A stretch of DNA of 10,571 nucleotides, taken from the NCBI GenBank assembly GCA_042218115.1, contig JBDGRJ010000075.1, positions 1-10,571 of the forward strand, in the 5' to 3' direction. The notes under the pieces are model-generated. The model was not told the origin of the DNA and searched no databases. It saw only the letters and a program-made list of their open reading frames with translations. Of the stretch, positions 1 through 7,400 are shown in pieces. Made by a program: the position numbers and the translations under genes. Each line of letters opens with the position of its first letter. The first letter of the stretch is position 1. The DNA comes from JBDGRJ01 sp042218115 (GTDB lineage Bacteria > Patescibacteriota > Patescibacteriia > Magasanikbacterales > UBA922).

Positions 1-2
1 AG

Positions 3-155
3 AAGAACTCCCTAAATCAGGTGAAATCTTCCCTAAAAAGACTATGCAACAAAGACAATCAGATCTATCACTTTGAGAACATTGAATACAATGGTAGAAA
101 TCAAGACCTTGTTTGGGGCGAAAAAGCAATTACCTATTTAAAGAAAAAAACATAA
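3..155 (+). CDS. C-terminal fragment of an unidentified protein (5' end outside window)
   Basis: An open frame runs from the left edge to a TAA at 153-155 and gives about 50 residues, ending in DLVWGEKAITYLKKKT. The residue mix (lysine and asparagine rich, with normal aromatic and hydrophobic spacing) matches the next gene, and only 9 nt separate its stop from that gene's ATG, so the two are probably co-transcribed. I do not recognise the family from this tail, and no catalytic motif can be identified. The start and most of the protein lie upstream of the window. Confidence 0.6.
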   Translation, partial: KNSLNQVKSSLKRLCNKDNQIYHFENIEYNGRNQDLVWGEKAITYLKKKT

Positions 156-164
156 GACAAAACT

Positions 165-803
165 ATGGGTTACCACAAAAAAGGATTTGAAGACGGTTGG
201 CAGATGAATGTAGAATTGCGAGGGGACCACGTAATAAAGTGGCCAAAAGAAAAAGACGAAATTGAAAAGAAGATACTGCCATATTTAGAATCAAAAGGAC
301 AAAAAGAAAATCTCTCTGAGACCAGAGACAAAATCCTAGAAGATATAGAAAACTCCATAAGGATACTAAAAAATTCCAACATACCAAAAGAATGCCTAGC
401 AAACATAAAATTCCGAGAAAATAAAAAAATAGAGCAAAAACAAGTTAGAACTCTTAATGAAATATTCGAGAATCCGGATCACAAAGGCCAAATAAAAGAG
501 ATTCTAGAAAAATATGTTGAATTTAAAATGCTCCTTTGGGAATATGGAATACATGAAAAAACCTACAAAATAGATGAGAACTTCGGAATCGACAAAGGAG
601 AAATAGTCCTTATAGACCCCTTCGAAATAACCCAAGATAAAAATAAAGTATTACGTCAAATAAATAAAAAAAAGTGGAGCAAAAAATCAAAATACGAAAA
701 GTTCCTAGATGAGGACTCAATAAATTACCTAATAAATAAGATTCACGAAAACTGGACAAAAGAAAATTTAGAAAAGTTATGGAAGAGGAAAACACATAAA
801 TAA
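165..803 (+). CDS. Small protein with possible reduced protein-kinase-like fold
   Basis: A 212-residue soluble, lysine-rich protein with no signal peptide or membrane segment. Residues 15-29 contain HVIKWPKEKDEIEKK, which resembles the beta-3 lysine strand of kinase-fold proteins (VxIK followed by an acidic helix). Residues 126-155 contain a stretch ending ENFG-IDKGEIVLIDPFEI: N139 would be the catalytic-loop Asn and D151 the metal-binding Asp of the DFG position. The usual catalytic-loop Asp is not evident (H130 and E131 stand near its place), and the body is short for a complete kinase. It is therefore a degenerate or minimal phosphotransferase-like protein, or just an unrelated conserved hypothetical. 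The start ATG lies 9 nt after the preceding stop, pointing to an operon; the 3' end is 14 nt from the convergent hydrolase gene. The coding call is firm, the kinase-fold call is inference from motif order only. Confidence 0.75.
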   Translation: MGYHKKGFEDGWQMNVELRGDHVIKWPKEKDEIEKKILPYLESKGQKENLSETRDKILEDIENSIRILKNSNIPKECLANIKFRENKKIEQKQVRTLNEIFENPDHKGQIKEILEKYVEFKMLLWEYGIHEKTYKIDENFGIDKGEIVLIDPFEITQDKNKVLRQINKKKWSKKSKYEKFLDEDSINYLINKIHENWTKENLEKLWKRKTHK

Positions 804-817
804 AAATTGTCCAAAAG

Positions 818-1723
818 TCAATGATTCCAATCAGACCCCAAATGAATGTATTTAAGTTTGGATATCTCTTTCAGATATCTCTCCCTTACTTCTTCATTAT
901 CTTCAATACGGCCGTTTAGCCAATCGGGTTTTTTCCAATCTTTTCCCCAGTCCCAGTTTATATAACAAAATGCTTTTATAACAGGATGTTTCGAAATCCA
1001 CCTAAAATAAGGCTCGAACCAATCACGCCAACTTTGAACGCCTTTGTCAACCCCTATCTCAGCAGGACTAGACTCGCCAATCATTAGAGGCTTCCTGTGA
1101 TTGACTGACTCCCTAACAAAATCCTCTGTCACGATTTTTGGGTTTTCCGTTTCGGTAAAATGTCTAACTCCAAAAAGATTATCTGCAAACCAGTCAACAT
1201 ATTCATCACCCGGATAGAACTCCATTATTTCCTGAATATTCCTTGTAAATGCCGTACAGCAATTCCAAACAAAAGCCACATTATCCACCTTGCTTTTCCT
1301 AAACATGGTTACAATGTGTTTCCAGGCCGAAACATAATACCATGGAGAGTATCCGTTAGAAGGATTGTTAAATTCATACCCAATTCTAAGAAAAACAGGA
1401 TTTCCATAATTGCCCAACATCTCAATTAGCTCATTTATCTGTTCATCATAAACCCCTTCGGACACCTCCTTACATTGGCTCCCAAAACTTTTGACCTTTA
1501 AATTTAAACCAATCTGTAACATTAAATTTGGAGAGATCTCCTTGGCATTGCAAATTTTAGATGGAAGTTTTATGCCTACTTCATTGATTCTCACATAAGA
1601 CATATAAATAGCAGGCTTGTAATTCCCGACGCATTCATGGTAATTCTTAAATTGCTCAAGGCTTTGACCTGCTCCATGAATTACATTTCCAGAAGGAGGC
1701 TCAAATTTTTGACCAAAATACAT
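818..1723 (-). CDS. GH26-like glycoside hydrolase (beta-mannanase-type TIM barrel), apparently without signal peptide
   Basis: A 301-residue single-domain protein. Known GH26 and related clan enzymes place the acid/base Glu on one strand and the nucleophile Glu on a later one. Here E117 in FLRIGYEFNN and E217 in KPLMIGESSP fit those positions. Supporting features are the VWN motif at 152-154, the YPGDEYVDW segment at 170-178, and the aromatic strand FCYINWDW at 252-259. It probably cleaves a beta-linked polysaccharide or an oligosaccharide of the cell's own glycans. I chose the ATG at 1723: a TATATAAA box ends 29 nt upstream, and the residue after it begins the typical FGQKFEPP...GAGQ strand. 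A TTG start at 1774 would add 17 residues but would put the TATA box inside the gene. No signal peptide is visible, so the product is predicted to be intracellular unless the longer, weakly hydrophobic N terminus is used. Exact substrate unknown. Confidence 0.85.
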   Translation of the reverse strand: MYFGQKFEPPSGNVIHGAGQSLEQFKNYHECVGNYKPAIYMSYVRINEVGIKLPSKICNAKEISPNLMLQIGLNLKVKSFGSQCKEVSEGVYDEQINELIEMLGNYGNPVFLRIGYEFNNPSNGYSPWYYVSAWKHIVTMFRKSKVDNVAFVWNCCTAFTRNIQEIMEFYPGDEYVDWFADNLFGVRHFTETENPKIVTEDFVRESVNHRKPLMIGESSPAEIGVDKGVQSWRDWFEPYFRWISKHPVIKAFCYINWDWGKDWKKPDWLNGRIEDNEEVRERYLKEISKLKYIHLGSDWNH

Positions 1724-1730
1724 ATATAAG
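1723..1730 (+). promoter_or_regulatory. Possible TATA box for the methyltransferase/glycosyltransferase operon
   Basis: The plus strand reads TATATAAG, 34-41 nt before the ATG at 1764. With usual archaeal spacing, transcription would start near 1752 and leave about 12 nt of leader. The box overlaps the start codon of the divergent hydrolase gene. It is weaker evidence than the minus-strand box because the spacing to the ATG is longer than for other genes here. Confidence 0.35.
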
Positions 1731-1744
1731 CCAAAAAAATAGCC

Positions 1745-1752
1745 TTTATATA
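1745..1752 (-). promoter_or_regulatory. TATA box for the GH26-like gene
   Basis: On the minus strand the sequence reads TATATAAA, with its two ends 22 and 29 nt before the ATG at 1723. This spacing would put transcription start at or next to the start codon, as in leaderless archaeal mRNAs. It is the best TATA match in the window. It also lies over the expected start site of the divergent methyltransferase transcript. Confidence 0.6.
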
Positions 1753-1763
1753 GCTTATGAAAA

Positions 1764-2405
1764 ATGAATTCCAAAAACTATGCACAATATAATAAGAATG
1801 CATACAACAATATGGCTCCCTACTACAAAAAACAAGGGAGAACTAAAGAAAGTAGAATAAAAGAAGAGGCCCGCAACTTTTCAGAATATATAGAAAAAAC
1901 TTTTGAAAGGCCAAAAATACTCGAAATAGGGCCGGGAGCAGGAGTAGGATTGGGAGAATTTGAAGCCAGAGGGTTTGATACAACCGCCATAGATGTATCG
2001 GAAAAAATGATAGAAATTTCGAAAGAAACTGCTCCAAAAACAAAATATTTAGTAGGAAACTTTATAGACCACCAATTAAGGAGTAAGGAATACGATGGAG
2101 TATTTGGAAGGTCGGTAATACACTTATTTCCCTATCAGAAAGCCTTCGAATTCGTAGAAAAGTGTTACAGAATACTTACAAACAAAGGATTATTACACCT
2201 TTCCACATTCAATTACGAGTTTCCTCAAGAAGGAATAAAAGAAAAAATCATGGAAGATAAAAATTTCAGAAGGTTTAAAAGAGAATGGACCCACAGGGAA
2301 CTTGAGCATTTAGCTAAAAACTCGTCATTTAGAAAAACTTACATAGATAATAAAGAAAAAGGCCACAATAAGGGCAACAAAACGATAATGCAATTGATAA
2401 AATGA
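1764..2405 (+). CDS. Class I SAM-dependent methyltransferase
   Basis: A 213-residue protein with a clear Rossmann-type methyltransferase core (Methyltransf_11/25 type). Motif I is LEIGPGAG at 53-60, the acidic residue ending strand 2 is D77 in TAIDVSEKMIE, and motif IV corresponds to EYDGVFGRSVIHLFP at 109-123. A helix and strand (YRILTNKGLLHLSTFN, 135-150) follow as in the family. It has no membrane segment. The first ATG is preferred because the opening YAQYNKNAYNNMAPYY is the usual N-terminal helix of these enzymes. The gene overlaps the following glycosyltransferase by ATGA (2402-2405), so the two were co-translated and the methyl acceptor is probably a sugar or glycolipid made by the neighbouring transferases. 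That substrate is inference; the fold and cofactor assignment are secure. Confidence 0.9.
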   Translation: MNSKNYAQYNKNAYNNMAPYYKKQGRTKESRIKEEARNFSEYIEKTFERPKILEIGPGAGVGLGEFEARGFDTTAIDVSEKMIEISKETAPKTKYLVGNFIDHQLRSKEYDGVFGRSVIHLFPYQKAFEFVEKCYRILTNKGLLHLSTFNYEFPQEGIKEKIMEDKNFRRFKREWTHRELEHLAKNSSFRKTYIDNKEKGHNKGNKTIMQLIK

Positions 2406-3448
2406 ACATAGGATTTATCTCATTAGGAAGCGGAGGAACAATGGGACATATGTCTCTGACTACAAAACTTTCTTCTGCACTTTCGAAAAAACATAAAGTT
2501 TTTTTATTTTCTGACCACGACTACACAAAATTCTCTAAAAACAAAAAATCAAATTTCAGATTTGTAAAAATCCCTTACAAAAACACCAAAAAACAGTCGG
2601 AGGAAAATTGAACTACAAAAACAAAGAAAAATTATTCTCAAAATTAAAAAACCACAAAATAGACGTCCTTGTTTTCTCGACATTCTTTGACCCCAAAATT
2701 CTAGAATATTGTAAGAAGGAAAAGATTAAAACATTCATGATTGGCTATCCGTTAAGAGACAGCCATAGGGAAGCAATAAAAGAAAGAAGGATGTACAAAA
2801 AGTTTACCGAGATAATTACACTGAAAGACATAATTAAAACGAAAAAATCATCAAAAAAAGAAATTATTGTCAGCCCTTTAAAAGAAAATTCAAAAAACCA
2901 AAAAAAGATATCAAAAATTAAGAACATTCTAGTTACTTGTGGCGGGGGCGGAAGGCCTTCTTCAAAAAAATTTTTAGAAAAAACGGAAAAAGCAGCCAAA
3001 GAAATAAACAAAGAATTTCCTGAGATAAATTTCACGTTTATAAGGGGGAATGCAAAAAAGAACCTAAATTCATCCAACATTAAGACAATAAATTGGTCGG
3101 ATAATTTTTTGAACAAACTCCAGAAACATGAGTTAATAATATCGGAAGCAGGATACCATACAATAATTGACTTAATATCTGCTCAAAAACCAGGAATAAT
3201 CCTTCCAGGAGAAAGAAGGATAGATAATCAAGAGTTAAGGTCCGTGGAATTTGAAAAAAAGGGGGCTAGGGTGGTTCATATTTCCTACAGAAAACTTTAG
3301 GAAAATTGCCGAGAAAATAAAAGAACTAATAAAAAATCCTGAAAAGATAGACGCAAAAAAACAAAACTTCAAAAAAGCAGAAAAAGAGATATTCTCTGAA
3401 AGAAAAGTAACTAACGCTCTCCTAGAACTTCTTCAAGAACCTTCCTAG
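2402..3448 (+). pseudogene. GT28/MurG-like glycosyltransferase, broken by two frameshifts
   Basis: Three successive open frames read as one GT-B protein of about 348 residues, the normal family length. Part 1 (2402-2611, 69 aa) starts MNIGFISLGSGGTMGHMSL, the N-terminal GT28 loop. Part 2 (from about 2608, in the -1 frame) holds NILVTCGGGG and ISEAGYHTIIDLIS, then KPGIILPG, the C-terminal nucleotide-sugar site. Part 3 (to 3448, back in the original frame) holds GWFIFPTENFRKIAEKIKEL and the end helices. The first break is between about 2588 and 2611, near A6 and A4 runs: one base is missing. The second is near 3254-3268, at an A7G5 run: one base is extra, and removing a G gives EKKGLGWF. No classic slippery heptamer fits. 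It could be a true pseudogene, or intact with homopolymer errors in the assembly. The start overlaps the methyltransferase stop (ATGA). Confidence 0.8.
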
Positions 3449-4370
3449 AGAACTCATTGTTTTCTTGAATGGATCGTCTGGCATTATGTCTACATCGCTT
3501 AGAGAGGTCCAAATATGAAGATTCGTCAAGGCTTAAAACATAATCAATCTTCTCAGAAATTTCTTGGGGGTCCCTAGGATTATTAACAATCAACTCTTCA
3601 ACGTCTACCCAATTTACTGCCCTAGAAACAATTACCGGAACTCCAAGAGACATGGCTTCAAAAACGGAATAACAATAACTCTCTGAAAATGAAAGATAAA
3701 CCATTAATTTTAAGGAACTTACAGTATCTTCATAAGTATCATTTTGCAAAAATCCTACATCGTCCAAAATAGAACCCAAACCAATAAAATCTGCAAAGAA
3801 GGAGTGGCTCTTGTCAAAGCCATTTACTACCAACTTGTCCAAACAGTTAGACAAAGAAATTCCTAAAAGAGAATTTAATATATTTTTATGAGGAGCATTA
3901 TCATTAATCAGCCCTATAGAGTTTACATCTGTAAAAGGCTTTTGTCTTTCAAAATTAGAGAAATCTGTAGTTGAAGGAGCAGGCAAATAGTGTACATCCT
4001 GTGCATCAAAGAATCTCGGGAGAACATTTGAACTAAAAAACAAATAATCAATTTTGCCGTTACGGAGCCAATTCAGGAAAATGTTCAGGTTATCGGATCC
4101 TTCGCCAGATATCTCAGCCTGAGCTAAAGAAGACGTAAACAAAACTCCTTTCCTGCATTCAACTTTATCAAGGATTCGGCTATTCCTTACAATCCAATTA
4201 CTGCCTGCAAAAATAATGGTACTGGGGCAAAAATTTGATATTTCCTTTAAAGTATCTTTATAGCCTCTCTCCCTTACAGGCTAGAAACTACTTTCCTCTA
4301 ACAAATAAGACAATTCCCGGAGATGCTTACAAAATCCGGTAAAATTTTCAGGAGCTATAGTAAGCAACAT
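3411..4370 (-). pseudogene. GT4-family glycosyltransferase with in-frame amber codon
   Basis: From the ATG at 4370 the frame reads MLLTIAPENFTGF..., meets TAG at 4281-4283 after 29 codons, then stays open to the TAG at 3411-3413. Reading through gives 319 residues. The later part carries the GT4 donor-binding signature: YLSFSESYCYSVFEAM followed by SLGVPVIVSRAVNWVD. This is the E-x7-E type motif of group 1 transferases. The segment just after the amber codon (PVRERGYKDTLKEI, then STIIFAGSNW and KGVLFTSSLAQ) is protein-like and continuous with the rest, so the real gene begins before the stop. A shorter product could start at a TTG at 4142, but that would lose much of the N-terminal Rossmann domain. 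A TATA-like box lies 22-29 nt before 4370, as for intact genes here. The likely role was transfer of a sugar in surface glycan synthesis. It is either inactivated or holds a base-call error. Confidence 0.75.
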
Positions 4371-4391
4371 AGACAACGAAACAAAATCTAG

Positions 4392-4399
4392 TTTAAAAA
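4392..4399 (-). promoter_or_regulatory. TATA-like box before the GT4 gene
   Basis: The minus strand reads TTTTTAAA, 22-29 nt before the ATG at 4370. This is the same spacing seen before the hydrolase and surface-protein genes. It sits in the 34-nt gap after the stop codon of the 1077-aa gene, so the glycosyltransferase probably had its own leaderless transcript. Confidence 0.4.
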
Positions 4400-4404
4400 T
4401 TTAG

Positions 4405-7400
4405 CTACAAATTATAAGCCCTAACAGTAACGCTACATTGGTCTGGAGCTGGCCGATTTCCAAACTCGTCAGAACATTTTACATAATACCTCGTACTTGA
4501 GTCCCATTCAACATAATGAGTCTGAGAACCAACTTGCTTCATTGAAACCCCGTCATCAAAATTGTAAGTACATCCTAAAGAAGGATTTGTATTATAAACA
4601 CAATTTGCACCTTCACTTGTTAAAACTCTCAAATTCTCTTCATCCCTATAAGTCCTTGTAACTTGTGGTTGTGCATTATCTTCATCAATTGTAAATGTTA
4701 CAGAACTTTGGGCTACATTTCCTCCAGCATCGTTACACTGTATAGGAACATTATAATTTCCTTCTGAAAGATATAACTCTTGTGAGTTTGTATCTACAAA
4801 ACCTGTAGTTCCGTTATTGTAGAAATTGAAAGTGCTTCCGTCAATTGTATATCTACACTTTGCTTTGCCCCTTTCAGCACCGGCTGCAGTTTCAACCCTC
4901 AACATTGCTCTAATAGAATCCGTAGCATCTCTTATAGTCGTACCATTCTGTCGGCCATTTACGGTAATGTTTCTTATTACCAACGGTTCAGTTCCTTCAA
5001 GAGTTAACTCGAAAGACTCCTTATTTTCAATTCTCTTTTCGTCAGAAGTACTCTGATTTCCTGCTAACCATGGCTTGTCCTTACATTTGATGTAATAGTT
5101 GTTTTCCTGGCCACTCTTAACACCCGTAACATTTCCACTACAACCATACTGGAAGCTCGAATCTATCAAGTAATCCTGCATATTTTGAGAACAGTCGCTT
5201 AAATTGTTATTCATTTGACTGTATCCTAAATTATTTCTACTCCACCTACAAGTAGCCGGCTCATTTGTATAAACCTCCAAAGGAACGGTTGTCTGATTAT
5301 TACTTATGAAACTTTCATTCAAATAATTGGTTCCTTCAATAACCGGGGGCTGTGTGTCTGGCCCTTCTTCAACACAGAAGCCTACAACCAAATTATTGGG
5401 GCTAGGGTTGCCATTAACGTCTTTACATTGTGCATAATACCTATTCATTTTACCGTTCTCAACTTGCAAACCTGCCGCCTTTCCGGCAGATTCACTCGGC
5501 ATTGCAGCTCCCGGAATTTTTAAAGTATGATTTTTAACCAAAGTGGTTCCTTGGCTGAAATAACTAGTCATATTTTTATAACTCTCTTTCCTGTTTATAT
5601 CAATTTTACACTCCGCAAGTTCGTTTGTCTTAACTCCAATTTCTGCTCCTGAGAAAGCCGGCAAACAACCATCAGGATTCGAAGGATTTACTATTTGGAC
5701 TCCCCTGTCGGCGGGAACTTGTGTGTCCATTGGCCTATACTCCTGATTATTTTCCAGAGAAGAATTCATAGGGCTCATTACCGGAGGCTTAATATCATCT
5801 TTATTTTTCCAAACGCACCTCTCTTGCTGACTACCTTTATTCACAAGCTCACAAGCTCTTCCAAAAGTATGGCATTGATACTCAGAACAACCATATCTTA
5901 ACTCGTTACACTCAGTACACCTCTCACCTCCAAATTCAGGCTGCCAAGAAGAAACCTGGTATTCATAAGTATGTTGAGAATAAAGCTGATAAGATAGCAA
6001 AGTATAAGCCCCCATTGCCGCTATTGCACCTGCTCCATATATAAGAAAGGCACTCGAACTACCTAAAACGGAAATTCCTGTAGCACCTGCTGTTTGGGTT
6101 CCAGCCGCACCAAAACCAGCTGCACCAGCATTAGCTGCCAAGCCTTGCAATGCACCAGCCTCTATAGCAGTTTGAAGTGCAACAGCAGAAGCAGCTGTAG
6201 CAAATACAGCCCCCTGAAGACTTCTCAAATTTCTCTCTCCAGCACCCAACAAACTAGCAGTCCATTTATACAATTGAGCTCCAGCCAATGCAGCTGAGGC
6301 AGAAGCAAATATGTAAGAACTGGCAGCAACTCCTCCCCCCGTAGCTCCTCCATAAGCCTTACCGACATCGGAAACAAAATTTCCTATGAAGCTAAGAGGC
6401 CCTGAGGCGCTTTTAGCACCCTTCATATAATTTTCCTTTCCTGCAGCATCCATATTCTTTTTTTGTTTTTTCATTTCCTCAACAGTGACCTCACTAGGAT
6501 CCTTATTATTCTTTTCGGCAACAATAGTTCTTAAGTTCTTTTTTTGTTGGTCAGAAAGATCTTCAAATTTAACTTCTGAACCGCCACTCTCGAAATAATT
6601 TTCAGCCGAAGAAATAGCTCTCTCCCGAGAATCAACGTTATCGATATTTCCTATTTCATTTTTAACAGTTTCTTGAGTAACCGAATTAGCAATCTCTCCT
6701 CCCTTTTTCTCTATAGTCTTTCGAGCATTTTTTTTATCAGGGACACCCTTATTATATTCCTGTTTTCTAGAATTCACAAAATCATCTACTTTTGACTTTT
6801 GATCTTCATTGAGTTCTCCATAGGGTTTACCAAACTTCCTTTTAGCATATAGATTTTTAAACTCCTTAATTTTAAGGTTGCCTTCGTCATCAAAAATACT
6901 TTTCAACTTCTTCATGGACTTCTCTTTAATAAAACCTCCAAAAATGCCTTTCGCAGTTCCCGCCAACCAATTCTTAAAGGGAGATCCTTGATTGCCCGCA
7001 TCGGTCAAAGCATTTGCTTGAGCTGCATTTTTATTCAACTGAGAATTATCTTTCTTATTCTTGTTAGAGGGATTGTCTCTAGGAGGAATTTGAATATTTT
7101 GACCCGCTTTTAGATTATCCGGATCTTGAATATCGTCGTTTGCTTGCACTATATCATCAACACCCACTCCTTCAACCCGTCCCGCAATTGAAGTCAATGT
7201 CTCACCATCCTTTACTGTGTAACTATGACCTGCTTGGGGAGGCATTCCTTCAGAAGATTTACCGCCATCCTTTGCTTGATTATTTTGTTGGTTATTAAGC
7301 CACTCCTCAGCCTCTTGCTTACTTATCTCAGTTAAATCGGTTTTTCCATCAATTTCTTTAGGAAAACCGTCTGTCCCCGAACTAAAATAAAACCTCTTTC

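Noticed and set aside
2600..2612. Programmed -1 frameshift in the GT28-like gene
   Set aside because: The bases GAA AAT TGA do not form an X-XXY-YYZ slippery heptamer in the needed phase, and a second, opposite shift follows downstream. Mutation or base-call error is simpler.
2745..3116. Minus-strand 123-codon open frame inside the GT28-like gene
   Set aside because: It is Phe- and Ser-rich, as expected from reading an A-rich coding strand backwards, and it lies over well-formed glycosyltransferase motifs on the other strand.
4281..4283. Amber codon read as pyrrolysine
   Set aside because: TAG serves as the true end of the 1077-aa gene and of this gene, and glycosyltransferases are not known pyrrolysine proteins. 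There is no insertion element evidence in the window.
6000..6420. Plus-strand Ser/Cys-rich open frame (6094-6297) or repeat array opposite the Ala/Gly-rich region
   Set aside because: The repeated gcagc/gctgc look arises from alanine codons of the membrane region on the minus strand. There are no regular spacers or exact repeats, so it is neither a CRISPR array nor a gene.
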